A stretch of 64,000 nucleotides of DNA from Diploptera punctata. Lineage: Eukaryota > Arthropoda > Insecta > Blattodea > Blaberidae. The stretch is taken from the NCBI GenBank assembly GCA_030220185.1, contig JASPKZ010001236.1:524171-588170 (forward strand). Direction: 5' to 3'. This document shows positions 43,105 to 53,799 of this stretch, piece by piece; the first letter of the stretch is position 1, and each line of letters begins with the position of its first letter. The notes beneath the pieces are model-generated. The model had not been told where the DNA came from. It worked only from the letters and a program-made list of their open reading frames with translations, and made no database searches. The position numbers and the translations under genes are program-made.

Positions 43105-43270
43105 CAACTTTAATGTCAACAGGCCAGCCCTTTTCTTTAGCAGTCTTTCCTACTTCAGATATTGGATGAGCCAAGTCAGGGGTGAATGGACCATTAATAT
43201 GTGGCTCCAACTTGCTAAGGTCCAACTCGATCAGCTGGTCATATGGAGCATTAGGATTTGTTGTATAAAT
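43105..43270 (-). CDS. Aco2: Internal exon of mitochondrial aconitate hydratase
   Basis: Aconitase converts citrate to isocitrate via cis-aconitate in the mitochondrial TCA cycle, using a [4Fe-4S] cluster. This 166-nt exon is open throughout (55 codons plus one base). It encodes [39 protein letters not shown] and GWPVDIKVG, matching the conserved [13 protein letters not shown] segment just before the GSCTNSSYED cluster-ligand motif of the family. It is bounded by TTACAG/ (acceptor, 43271-43272) and /GTAAGA (donor, 43103-43104), phase 0 to phase 1. No stop or frameshift is present, so a live gene is likely. Neighbouring exons, including the one with the next cysteine motif, were not found within the window, so introns must be large. 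It lies on the strand opposite to the exon at 26002. Confidence 0.85.
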
Positions 43271-43754
43271 CTGTAATATTGAAAGTCTCGAAATAGCAAT
43301 ATTTCGTGAATATATTCACAGTTTCTCATGTTTAATTAAGTAATACCGCCATAAGAAAGATGTTCAGTAGAGTTTGTTTAGAAGGTGGAATTAGGAAGTA
43401 TTCGAACATCGACCAAATTCAGAAGACAGGAGCCCTTGTGACTACAACTTATTCTAAAAGAACCTCTACGAGGCATTCGATTTCAAGCAAGAGTTGATAT
43501 CCAGAAAGTTCTAGATCGTTCAGATGAGAGATACCCAGAAATGGTGCTGCAGATGGAGTGTCATCTTCCAAAAATTTGACAACGTGTAGTTAACTTGACA
43601 CGAGACTATAAATGAAGTTCATAATGTCAAAAGTAACGTAAATAATTTGTTTATGATGTTATAGCTGTGTTACCATTAGGCTACTTATTGAATGTCATAG
43701 CATTTTGAGATGTTCAGTCTCTTCGATTATATCACGTTCAGGATGGTTTTGCGC
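43271..43754. other. Aconitase intron with a possible transposase scrap
   Basis: From about 43460 a + frame reads KEPLRGIRFQARVDIQKVLD and RSDERYPEMVLQMECHLPKI, faintly like the PLRG.RF segment near the end of mariner-type transposases. Otherwise nothing was recognised. Confidence 0.35.
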
Positions 43755-43883
43755 ACGTAACACTACATTCAAATACCTAGGAACAATAATCACCAACAGG
43801 AATGAGATGCACAAGGAAATTAAACATAGTCTCAATTCTGGAAATGCATGCCATTATGCATTGCAGAGACTCTTGACTTCCCA

Positions 43884-43926
<43 letters not shown>

Positions 43927-45222
43927 CACTGGCACTATCGAACCCGTAGGTTCATGGCCGCGCGGACATAAGCTCTCCATACATCCCTATCCTGAGCTAA
44001 TGCTTTCCAATCATTCCCTGTATAATCTGCTTCCCTCAAATCATAGTTAATGTTGTTCTCCCACCTCATTCTTGGTCTACCAACTGGGCGTTTTCCTTCT
44101 GGCTTTCCTACAAGAAGTTTCCATGCACTTCTTTCATTCCCCATACGCGCAACATGTCCTGACCATCGCAGTCTATGAGACTTAACTGTTCTTATTATAT
44201 CTGGCTTCCTATAAAGACCATGTAGTTCATTGTTATGTAGTCTTCTCCATTCACCTGTCTGTTCATCTCTCTTTGGTCCAAAAATTTTCCTAAGAACTTT
44301 ATTCTCAAATACTCGTAATCTCCTTTCCTCCCTTAAAGTAAGAGTCCATGTTTCACACCCATATAATATAACTGGTAGAATAATAGTTTTATATATTTTC
44401 AGCTTAACGTTTTTTGAAAGGAGTTGGGACATCAAAAGTCTCTGCAATGCATAATAACATGCATTTCCAGAATTGAGCCTATGCTTAATTTCTTTGTGCA
44501 TCTCATTCCTATTTGTGATTATTGTTCCTAGGTATTTGAATTTAGCCACTTCCTCAAAATTTCCCTCATTTGTCATTAGCTGTCCATTTCCATTATATAC
44601 TGAATTTCTACGTGTGACCATATATTTAGTTTTACTGATATTTACTTCCAGTCCTAATTTCTTAGAGTTACTCAATAGTGTGTGCGTGTTGGCCTTTAGC
44701 TTGACTTCCCAACTCCTTTCAAAAATCGTTAAACTGAAAATATATAAAACTATTATTCTACCAGTTATATTATATGGGTGCGAAACATGGACTCTTACTT
44801 TAAGGCAGGAAAGGAGATTACGAGTATTTGAGAATAAAGTTCTCAGGAAAATTTTTGGACCAAAGAGAGATGAACAGACAGGTGAATGGAGAACACTGCA
44901 TAACAGTGAATTACATGGTTTTTATAGGAAGCAGATATAATGAGAACAGTTAAGTCTCGTAGACTGCGATGGGCAGGACATGTGGCACGAATGGGGAATG
45001 AAAGACGTGCATGGAAGATTCTTGTAGGGAAACCAGAGAGAAAACGCCCAGTTGGTAGACCAAGAATGAGGTGGGAGAATAACATTAACTATGATTTGAG
45101 GGAAGTAGATTATACAGGGGATGATTGAAAAACATTAGCTCAGGATAGGGATGTGTGGAGAGCTTATGTCCGCGCGGCCATGAACCTACGGGTTCGATAA
45201 TGCCAGTGAGTTAGTTAACACT
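43755..45222 (+). mobile_element. LINE-alpha copy split by an inverted LINE-alpha
   Basis: 43755-43886 encodes TFKYLGTIITNRNEMHKEIK and HYALQRLLTSQL. After the insertion it resumes at 44700 with LTSQLLSKIVKLKIYKTIIL, VFENKVLRKIFGPKRDEQT and KRPVGRPRMRWENNINYDL, and closes with ...TTCGATAATGCCAGTGAG. Frameshifts lie near 44935 and 45128. Among the copies this is one of the longest stretches of the reverse-transcriptase thumb and C-terminus. Confidence 0.9.
43887..44699 (-). mobile_element. LINE-alpha inserted inside another LINE-alpha
   Basis: It is flanked by a perfect 15-bp TSD (CTTGACTTCCCAACT at 43872-43886 and 44700-44714). From 44675 an uninterrupted 246-codon frame runs to the natural stop: KYMVTRRNSVYNGNGQL, FKYLGTIITNRNEMHKEIK, RLRWSGHVARMGNERSAWKL, RPVGRPRMRWENN, DVWRAYVRAAMNLRV. 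A (AAGT)n tail of about ten units follows. The open frame and long tail suggest a fairly recent, 5'-truncated insertion. Confidence 0.95.
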
Positions 45223-45333
45223 ACGCAGTATAGGTCTGTTGTTGTGTTTACTCATATGACGTATGTAGGAACTTACTCCTTAGTTTTTTTAGCGAGTCCC
45301 GAAGGAATTATATTCATGTAAAGATTATATATA

Positions 45334-45531
45334 AAGTAAAGTAAAGTGATCCCACAACAGGCCTCAGGAGGCCCTTGGGGTAGTAGGAGGTTAAGGCTCC
45401 CACCTTTTCTAGACAATCGGCACTTTTTATGCCAGCCCTGCGTGACGGCCGCCTTTACCCCAGAACAAGCGTCTGGTACTTATTTCAGTTAGAGGCTGAG
45501 TCGACCCCAGGGCCATAGTGCCGCCAGAGGG
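45334..45531 (-). mobile_element. SINE-G, 3' part, with TSD
   Basis: The minus strand reads CAGAACAAGCGTCTGG-type sequence in reverse, ending CCTACTACCCCAAGGGCC and TTTACTTTACTTTA. It matches 56850-57035. The 17-bp TSD TGTAAAGATTATATATA is at 45317-45333 and 45532-45548. Confidence 0.85.
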
Positions 45532-45619
45532 TGTAAAGATTATATATACTCGTATATATTTATCGTTTCATTCATAGATTGGAAGAGAAGGTTTATGACA
45601 TGCTCTTCAATTTATTATT

Positions 45620-45623
<4 letters not shown>

Positions 45624-45671
<48 letters not shown>
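45624..45671. repeat. (TA)n microsatellite
   Basis: This is a run of about 24 AT units. Confidence 0.95.
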
Positions 45672-45675
<4 letters not shown>

Positions 45676-46005
45676 TTATATCGCCGTGTGGTTTCGAGGT
45701 AGAATGCTGCCTTGTCACGCAGAGGTTCCGGGTTCGATTCCCGGCCGGGACAGGCTCCTGGGTGAGGTTTTTTGGGGTTTTTCCTCACCTTAAAATAAAT
45801 GTCAGGAAGCTTAGGGCCCAACGGTCTCCGAAAAGCAACCGGCCATTATCATCCTTATCATTATCATCATCCTTCACCGGTGTGGAAAGCAACGGGAAGC
45901 AACCACGCCTATAATTCTCTAGTAAAGCTGCAAAGCTTAATGTGAAAATGACATTGTTGCACCGAAAGACCTGCCCTTAGGCAGAATTACTATAAAATAT
46001 AATTA
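45676..46005 (+). mobile_element. SINE-A, diverged
   Basis: The head GTGTGGTTTCGAGGTAGAAT, box B GGGTTCGATTCCCGGCCG and the end GGCAGAATTACTAT are readable, with more substitutions than other copies. Confidence 0.85.
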
Positions 46006-46130
46006 TTGCTATAATTATTATTAGTATTGCTCTATTATTTAGTATATTTCCCCATTTTTATTTTCAGTTTGTCTTTTTTTCTCTTTCTCATTTTCTCTCT
46101 TGCTCTCTTTTTAATTCTTAAATACTCTCT

Positions 46131-46475
46131 GTCTCGCGCCGTAGCCGAGCGGTTAAGGTAGGAAGCCTTGGCGCAGAGCTACGGGACTTGCGCTGGTTCG
46201 AGTCTCCATGGGGGAAGAAATTTTCTCATGGTATTTCGGCCAGTATGGGACCGGTGCCCACCCAGCATCGTGAGGCAATTGGGTAGCTACAATAAGTAGC
46301 GGCTCCAGGTTGAGGAACCAGCTATAACGGCTGGGGGACTCGACATGCTAACCACATGTCACCCCTACACTGGCTGTTGATCATCTAACTCTGTGATTGA
46401 CACATGTGGATGTGAAGGGCCAGCAGCCGGCTGGTAAAAGGGCAACCGCTGAAAAGTGGAAAGACCCTCAATCGG
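46131..46475 (+). mobile_element. SINE-B, full length with TSD
   Basis: It is complete from GTCTCGCGCCGTAGCCGAGC to CCCTCAATCGG. The TSD AAATACTCTCT is at 46120-46130 and 46476-46486. It is inserted in CT-rich DNA. Confidence 0.95.
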
Positions 46476-47154
46476 AAATACTCTCTCATTTTATTTCACT
46501 TCCTCTTACTTTGTCTCTTTCATTCTCCCGCTTTCTCCCATTTTCTGCGTCATTCTTCCCTTTCTCTAATTTTTTATTTATTTCTATCCCTTTCTCTACT
46601 TTTCTCTCTTCGTATTGTTTTGTGCAATTATCTATCTTCATATTCCTTACCTAATTCTTAAACTATTAAGAAGTTACGTTTTTAAAAGAAGTAACATGTA
46701 CTGACTAGTTAATATGTATTTTGAAAATGAGATTGGACCTATGGTTCAAGAATAAAAATGAATCAGGCTGTCTGTGGCTTAAAAAAACCCGTAGATTCAA
46801 TGAGACATCCATAAGGTCCTTCACTAGTCCCTCATCCAGGATAATTCTGATATCCAGATTGCTATGATCCATCCATTAAGGCTGCATGATCTCCCATCTC
46901 AGTATTCCATAAATAATAATCCTGGCAATGTAAGGATAACGATATACATTTCTTATTCCCATTTCATTTCTCCATCTCTCATTTCCTCTTCCTTTTTCTC
47001 AACGTTTCTTTCCCCTTCTCTCCCTTTCACTCTACATAGCCTTCTGTCTTTCTCTATCCCTCTTTCTCTCATGCGCACAAGTATACTCAACATATCTGTC
47101 AGAGTGCTAAAAAAACGAAAACTGATCTAATTGTAGGCCCACTTTAACATTCTC
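46476..47154. other. CT-rich, otherwise unassigned sequence
   Basis: A long CT-rich tract (TTCTCTCTTT-type) flanks the SINE-B and recurs at 46960-47090. There is no gene. Confidence 0.4.
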
Positions 47155-47590
47155 TACTAACTCACTGGCACACCTATAGGTTCATGTCCGCGTGGACATA
47201 AGCTCTTCATGCATCCCTATCCTGAGCTAATGTTTTCCAATCATTCCCTGTGTAACCTACTTCCCTCAAATCATTGCTATTCTCCCACCTTATTTTTGGT
47301 CTACCAACTGGGCGTTTCCCATCCGTTTTCGCCTACAAGAAGGTTCCAAGCACATATTTCATCCCCTGTTTGTGCCACATGTCCTGCCCATCACAGTCTA
47401 CGAGACTTAACTTTTTTTATATCTGGTTTCCTATAAAGATCATGTAGTCTTCTCCATTCACTTGCCTGTTCATCTCTCTTTGGTCCAAACATTTTCCTAA
47501 CGACTTTATTCTCAAATACTTGTAATATTTTTTTCTCCCTTAAAGTAATAGTCCATGTTTCGCATCCATGTAATGTAGGCTACAGTATTC
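47155..47590 (-). mobile_element. LINE-alpha 3' fragment
   Basis: The reverse complement covers the C-terminal region (FGPKRDEQASEW-like to RAAMNL) with several deletions. The 3' end is at CTCACTGGCACACC (47160). Confidence 0.8.
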
Positions 47591-47599
47591 TCTACTAAT

Positions 47600-47990
47600 T
47601 ACAAAAATGCTAAATAAGAACCTGACTCTACCTTGGCACGAGAGCCTTGCGAGTTCTTATAAGTGAATTGAGTTTCCTTGCACCTCTTTCTTTGAATTCT
47701 CCTTCCATTTCGCTTTCTTTATGATGCATTCCTTCGACATTCCATGTTGCTACTTTAATTTGGTCTTGAATTCGAAAACGTTTATTCGTATGCTTTGCTT
47801 TTGTCGTTATCAGTTGAACAGTCCGGCTATCTCTTTGGAGCTTGTAAGTATTATTAAATGTCCCCTGAGTACGGTACTAACGTTCTGCAGGATTTGTCCT
47901 TTGGAGGGGCTGCCTCCTTACAGCCTTTGGACTTGTTTCCCCGATCTGGGTCTCTTATTTCGTCACCAGAGATTGGGTTGCCACTGTGAT
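47600..47990 (-). mobile_element. LINE endonuclease N-terminal fragment
   Basis: The minus strand encodes RFRIQDQIKVATWNVEGMHH, KESEMEGEFKERGARKLNSL: the opening TWNV strand of an APE-type endonuclease domain with its leader. It is cut off before the catalytic histidine. Confidence 0.55.
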
Positions 47991-47999
47991 AAGATATAA

Positions 48000-48730
48000 C
48001 TTCCTAGGTTGCGAAATATCATTCACAACGGAAACAGATATAAATAACAAACTAAATAAGTTTAATTGTATAACAAGAACACTAAAAAGAACTTTGAAAA
48101 ATAAAGCCAGGAAAGACTCTGTAATGAAATAATACAAGACAATGGCAGTTCCTATTATTACTTGCGGATCCGAAATAGTCAGTTGCCGTGGCGTAGTCGG
48201 TAGAGTCCCTACCTTCCACTCCGGCGACCCGGGTTCGATTCCCGGCGGGGTAGGGGATTTTAAACCTCCACCTTGGGTCTGAGTGTGTGTCCTGTCTTGT
48301 GTTTGTATGTGTGAATAAGATAAAAAGGTTAACAAAGGTAAAACAAAAAGTAAGAACAGCGTAAACGAAAGAAAACGAGAAAGGAAAAAAAAAAACATTG
48401 TCATATTGACAACACAGCAATCTGCCAGAATCCAAGCTGCTGCAATGAAATTCCTTAGACCAATAGCAGGATATCAAAGAACAGACAAAAAACACAACAC
48501 AGAATTAAGACAACTAAAAGTAGAGGAATTAAACACAACAATAGTGAAATACAGAAGAAACTGGAAACAACACTTAGCAAGGAAGACTGAGAATAGAATA
48601 TCAAAATCAGCATACAAGTATTCACCACAAGAAAGAAGCAGTTTGGGAAGACAAAGAAAAGTTGGAAACAGCAACAATTTGGAGCCGGAACAGGCTAGTA
48701 AATAAGCCTAAACCGTGACGAAGAAGGAGG
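48000..48730 (+). mobile_element. LINE-gamma-group copy split by SINE-F
   Basis: CEISFTTETDINNKLNKFNC, TRTLKRTLKNKARKDSVMK and YKTMAVPIITCGSE (48000-48175) continue after the SINE with QQSARIQAAAMKFLRPIAGY, RQLKVEELNTTIVKYRRNWK and QHLARKTENRISKSAYKY (48405-48640). The tail reads GCCTAAACCGTGACGAAGAAGG. Confidence 0.8.
48176..48400 (+). mobile_element. SINE-F (tRNA-headed)
   Basis: The head GTTGCCGTGGCGTAGTCGGT and box B GGGTTCGATTCCCGGCGGGG are tRNA-like. It has a short body with GTCTGAGTGTGTGTCCTGTC and an A-rich end. It interrupts the LINE reading frame exactly. It is the only copy seen. Confidence 0.7.
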
Positions 48731-48924
48731 TTTCCTTATTCGGACATCACCGAAATTAGTCCTTGTAAAAAGCATGCTTTCCACCCGGATGTATTGAAAG
48801 TGAAGCACGTATTATATTTAAAGGGCATTTGAACTGGTCCTACTACCTTGAATTGAGTCTCGAGATAAAAAAGACAAAGACTAATGGTCTGATGTGGAAT
48901 TATATCGAATCAAATTTTATTTTT

Positions 48925-49225
48925 AGGCGGCCCCATGGCGCAAGCGGTTAGACGCTCGTCTCTCACCGCTCGGGTTCCGAGATCGAGTCTCGGTCACTGC
49001 ATGTGGGTTTCGTGGTGGACGAAACTGACCTAGGACAGGTTTTTTTCGGGGTTTCTCCCGTTTTTCCCTGCCACAAGTTTCATTCCACTATTTCTCCATA
49101 CTCATCTCATCCATTCAGTTTTATTTCATTCATCCGCCCCTGTGGCGGTGCGTCAGGTGTGGTCGGTCGGCACCCTTCTCTATAAAATATAGGGGCTTCA
49201 TCTCATTCCTCGATCTGACCTTGAG
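48925..49225 (+). mobile_element. SINE-D, full length
   Basis: The tRNA-like head is GGCGGCCCCATGGCGCAAGC, with box B GATCGAGTCTCGG. The body has TTTTTTTCGGGGTTTCTCCC and CCGCCCCTGTGGCGGTGCGT, and the end TCATCTCATTCCTCGATCTG. Compare the inverted copy at 4735-5160. Confidence 0.8.
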
Positions 49226-49684
49226 TTGGACACGAGTTGATATTTATTTTCAAATTTTATTTTTGTAATTTGATAGACTTCCTGCCCATGACGTAATATT
49301 AATTGAAGCCCTTGTAAGCTAAGGGATATAAGTAACAAATGGTCAGTTTTGTGTAAACGATATTCAGATTTCAGACTCTTCATGTGTGACTATGCTAGCA
49401 GTTTTCTTTAGACAACTATATTTTAGCACCAGGCAAAATTTTACTTGAATCCATTGTCCACTCAGATTAATATCTGCTTTAACCACTAAAATTTACAATT
49501 AACTCCAAAATTAGCAATTTGTCACTTGTTCCCCTTGGCTAGTAAAGATCTCAATTTTGAAGAAAACTGAAGTAGCTCTTTGGCTCCATATTTGAACGTC
49601 TCCATGCGAGTTCAAACCTTATTTGAGATAGATTTATATTCAGAATGAAATATTTTACAAATTAATATTTGTATATTGAAAAAC
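49226..49684. other. Unassigned sequence
   Basis: No gene or classified repeat was seen. Confidence 0.35.
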
Positions 49685-50450
49685 GCAAAGAAATTGCGGC
49701 TTGAAGTAAACATGAATAACAGTAAATATATGGACCACGTAGAAATATATAAATGGAATTGGACAGTTAATGACAAATGAGGGAAATTTTGAAGAAGCCC
49801 TATCAACAACAATAATTATTGTAATAATTACAAATAGGAATGAGACACACAAAGAAATTAAACATAGGCTCAATTCTGGAAATGCATGCTATTACGCATT
49901 ACAGCTGTTCTTGTCATGTGTTTTGACAAAAAACCTTAAACTGGAAAAAAAAGTTAAACTTAAAATATATAAAACTATTATTCTTCTAGTTATATTATAT
50001 GGGTGCCAAACATGGATTCTTTAACAGAGGAGAAAAAAAAAACTAAGAGTATTTGAGACTGAAGTTCTATGGAAAATGTTTAGAGCAAAGAGAGATGAAC
50101 TGGAAGTCGAATGGAGAAGACTTCATACGTAACGGTGAACTACGATACATTATCTTTATGGGAATACAGATATAACAGTTGAGTCTCGTAGACTGCGATG
50201 ATCAGGACATGTGGCACAAATGAGGAATGAAACAGGGGGGGGAATTAAGGGTAAGCTTACTCTAAGAAAATTTGAAGGAAAATATTCAATTGGGTAGACC
50301 CAGGAATGAAAAGGGAGAATAACATTATCCATATTTTGAAGGAAGTAGATTATAAGTAGATGATTGGAAAATATTAGCTTAGGATAGGGATGTATGGAGA
50401 GCTTATCTCTCGCGGCCATGATCCCACAGGCTCGATAGTGCCAGTGAGTT
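49685..50450 (+). mobile_element. LINE-alpha, heavily decayed
   Basis: Pieces such as NRNETHKEIKHRLNSGNACY, KVKLKIYKTIILLVILYGC and QTWIL are readable. The rest, to TCGATAGTGCCAGTGAG, has many indels. It spans the same part as 43887-44699 and is clearly older. Confidence 0.85.
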
Positions 50451-50904
50451 AGTTATACTGGTCAAATATAAATTTGGTAGAATGGAAAATATAAAGTGCA
50501 TACATATGATTTGTATTCATGTGCTGTAATGTAGATATGAAATGTATTATTTTGAAGACAGGTACCACAATATCGTAAAACATTTTTTTTTCTTGTGTTG
50601 CTAAGCAACTGGTAAATCGTGAACAACTGCTTGTTGTTTTGCATGCCATTGTGTGTGACGTGAATGGATAACTACATAGTAACGCCTTGCAGTGGCGTGC
50701 AGCATGTTTGATATCTCGATAAAATAAATTGCGTCGTGACCGAGAAATATTATACATTTTAGAAGAAAATGTGGCTATTGTATGCCACTGTGTCACCTGT
50801 GAATATTAAATCTGAGAACAAGTTAAGTTTACCGTCGTGTTGGCCAATGTGCTAACTAGGGAGCGGATTTTTATGTTCTAAAAGCTAAGATTGCAACATA
50901 GTGT
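50451..50904. other. Unassigned sequence
   Basis: No gene or classified repeat was seen. Confidence 0.35.
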
Positions 50905-51018
50905 ATGCCCATACTGGCCGAAATACCAGAATACGCCCATGGAGACTGGAATCAGCGCAAGTCCCGTAGCTCTGTGCCAAGGCTTCCTGCTTTAACCACT
51001 CGGCTACGGCGCGGGGCT
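50905..51018 (-). mobile_element. SINE-B head fragment
   Basis: The reverse complement gives CGCGCCGTAGCCGAGTGGTT, box B and CCATGGGCGTATTCTGGTAT. The body is absent. Confidence 0.8.
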
Positions 51019-51113
51019 TAAGTTGTATAATATAAATCCCACGCAAAATGTATTAAGAAATCTTTTTGTAAGCTATATTATAAAAAATTATTTTGATTGG
51101 ATATAATGACTTG

Positions 51114-51342
51114 TTAATCCTTAAATTGGCAAAACACAAAATTTCTTCTGTTAGTAATTTGAATGTGGCGGACCGAAGTGAAAACGGAATCTTGTATAAC
51201 TGTTATTATTAGGTATATTTTATAATTAGACACACATTTAAGTGGTTTATTTTTGTTCGTTTTCTTCAGATTTATTAAAAATATTATATTAACTAAACCA
51301 ACTGATGCATCCAAAAGGATATATTACGAATTTAAGGGTTGA
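51114..51342. mobile_element. piggyBac-type MITE, second copy
   Basis: It is collinear with 12861-13088 (GAATGTGGCGGACCG, TTATTTTTGTTCGTTTTCTT). The left end is TTAATCCTTAAATTGG. On the right the TTAA has become TTGA. Confidence 0.85.
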
Positions 51343-51499
51343 ATTAATTTCTATCACTATACTAAGTTGCAATCTTAACTTTTAGAAACATAAAAATCCG
51401 CTTCCTAGTGGTAACACATGTTCCCGCTAGAACCAGTTGCCAAACATGTTTGCTCACATAGGGGATTCTAACCCAAGAGTCCATCTACATTAGTGGGTA

Positions 51500-51870
51500 A
51501 TTTCCTATCTTCCTATTTAGCACTACAACCCTTTGTGAGTTTTGGCCTCCTTCACAATTTTCCTCCATTCATCTCGATCCTGTTCTTTCTCCATCCTATT
51601 ATTCCCATCATTCTTGAATCTTGTTCCACATCCTGCAACCACCACTTTCTCGGTCTTCCTTTCCTTCTTACTTCTATTATGTCATCATGTATAACAGTAA
51701 TCGTTTTGGTATTCTTCCATCTTCCTTTCTTTCAACGTGTCCTACCCATCTCAATCTCAATGACTTGATGTATCTTACAAGATCCTCTCCTCTGAGTATA
51801 TGATCAATTTCAGAATCTGTTTCTCCGTGTATTGTTCTCCATATTTCTTATTATCTTTATTTCGAATATA
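51500..51870 (-). mobile_element. LINE C-terminal fragment (epsilon)
   Basis: The minus strand encodes IEIEMGRTR, KKGRWKNTKTITVIHDDIIE, VRKEGRPRKWWLQDVEQDSR and NRIEMNGGKL, the GRPR.rW.DdV...DR.eWR pattern of LINE protein ends. Confidence 0.6.
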
Positions 51871-52299
51871 CGAAAAGCATAGTGAGTAATTTAGGATGAT
51901 AAAATGGGCAAGTTACTGTTAGTTTGGGCAAGATAGGGTGAGAAAATGGGTGAGTAAGCATACCAGATTAGTTTAGCGTTCACTGGTTCGTTAGTGGATT
52001 TTGTGATAAGTTGGCTACAATATCTGAGCAACGACTAATTCTCATTTTACATTGTAAATATGGTGATTTTAGGTTACAGTTAAATTTATTTAAGGCATTT
52101 CTCGCATTTTATTGGGAAACAAATCTATATATATCAGGTATTTATTTACATAATGGAACAAAAATTGTGTGCTTTTTCGTTTTTTTTATTTGAATTTATG
52201 TTGGTGGCATAGAATTCCCGAAAATATTTTCAGTTACTGTGATGAAACTAGTATAGTTTTAAGCCTAATAAAATAATTTGTTGAAGTTTTATTTTTGTC
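51871..52299. other. Unassigned AT-rich sequence
   Basis: Short direct repeats occur at 51895-51955 (GGGCAAGTTACTG / GGGCAAGATAGGG / GGGTGAGTAAGC). There is no gene. Confidence 0.35.
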
Positions 52300-52690
52300 C
52301 TTATTTTGCAAGTTTTACATCTTCTGCACCCAATTAATACGCCATGCCCTCCACGTCTCTCTTTTGATCCAATCTCTATCACCCAATCTTTTTTTTTCCC
52401 CTTGATGCTACTTAAAATATCATCAATTCACGTTATTTTTGGCTGTCTTCTTCTACCAAGTGGCAACCATTCTAGTATTCTTCTTGGGAATCTGCCTTGC
52501 GTCATTATTTTTACGGTTCCATACCATTCTATTTGTTTCTTTTTTTATGAAATCCACGATTGAACTTCGAACATTCATATTTTATTTAATTACATTGTTT
52601 ATTTGGTATCTCATAGAAATTTCAGCTAACCGCTCCAATAACACTGGTCAACATGATTTTTGTCTCATGAGTACCAATAGTTGTACTTAA
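52300..52690 (-). mobile_element. LINE C-terminal fragment (zeta)
   Basis: The minus strand encodes IVDFIKKETNRMVWNRKNND, ARQIPKKNTRMVATW and DRDWIKREVEGMAY, again the end of a reverse-transcriptase protein, from another family. Confidence 0.5.
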
Positions 52691-52785
52691 TGCAGTTTTT
52701 TATCGTGTTTTCAAATATTCGGAATTTCTCCTTCACCCACAGTTTTCTATTTCAATTACAATTAATGGATTTAAATAATTATTTT

Positions 52786-52975
52786 TTCGTAAACCTAGAT
52801 TTCTTCCCGGAAAATCTTGGCGCAGTGAGCGATGAGCACGGGAACACTTTCATCAGGAGATTTTAGCTACGGAAAAGAGATATCAAGGCAAGTGGGATCC
52901 TAATATGCTAGCCGATTATTGTTTGGTCATCAAGAGGGATGCTCCACAGGCGAAATATAGCAGAAAATCGTAATT
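52786..52975 (+). pseudogene. C-terminal fragment of a multicopy transposon-like conserved protein
   Basis: The frame at 52786-52865 encodes VNLDFFPENLGAVSDEHGN. After a frameshift the next frame gives EKRYQGKWDPNMLADYCLV and IKRDAPQAKYSRKS-stop. I recognise FFPENLGAVSDEHGE...RYQGKW...MLADYCW..KRD as the end of a protein present in many copies in arthropod and other invertebrate genomes (from memory; its function is not known to me). The upstream part is missing. Confidence 0.6.
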
Positions 52976-53389
52976 TCTTACTTTCTAGGTGAGTCCGAAT
53001 GTTCGAATATTATGTAGTTACGAATGTAGAAAATATTAAAGTGTTTGAAATTATAAATGCGGAAACCTTGCGTGATGGAGAAAAACGGATATCATATTTG
53101 AATCCAGGAGAAAAAATACTATGAGAATCACATATTTTTCTTTCTGAGACAAAAAAAATATGTTTTGTTGCTCTGGGGTGGGGTGGGGGATGGAAGTATT
53201 GAATGATAATAAATATCATGCAGGATTTTAAATTTACTTATTGTTAGATTATAGTTTAGGGTACCCGACATGTTGCACCACATGGTACCCATACACTGCT
53301 TAAATAATGCTCTACCCCTATCATTAACACTAAGGTATCATACAAGGATGTCCATTGTCACCAGCACTTTTAAATATATATATATTTTT
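52976..53389. other. Unassigned sequence
   Basis: No gene or classified repeat was seen. Confidence 0.35.
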
Positions 53390-53742
53390 TAATGCCCCAG
53401 GTTTGTCTTTCGACATTCCTGGTTTCTCTCCTGGCATGGCGTACTTGTAACCCACTTCTGAGCTTGGGGCGCCTGGAAGGCGGGGTTACGTTGCCCCGAT
53501 GATATGATGGGTGATAATGATAATGGTGTGCCAGGAGAGTCCCTAATCCTAAGCTTAACCCAAGATGAATATGAATGATGATGATTGCGATGGCCATATG
53601 ATTTCGCGGACCGTTTGGGCCTTGAAGTTTTCCTGACATTTGTCTTACAGGTGAGGAAAAACCCCGATAAAAACCTCACCCAGAAAAACTGTCCCGACCG
53701 GGGATCGAACCCGCTACCTCGAGACCACAGCGATGGACTCGC
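53390..53742 (-). mobile_element. SINE-A, long 3' variant (A2)
   Basis: The inverted SINE-A head (GTCCATCGCTGTGGTCTCGA) lacks part of box B. The 3' half (AAGTGGGTTACAAGTACGCC, ATGCCAGGAGAGAAACCAGG) matches the A2 copy at 2195-2810 instead of the common SINE-A end. Confidence 0.85.
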
Positions 53743-53799
53743 ATCAGAATATAACAATATATTTATTGTCGACATTATATATATATAATCATCGGTTGA

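Noticed and set aside
43460..43580. Definite mariner transposase fragment
   Set aside because: Only KEPLRGIRF resembles the family and no terminal repeats are nearby; kept as a possibility inside the intron entry.
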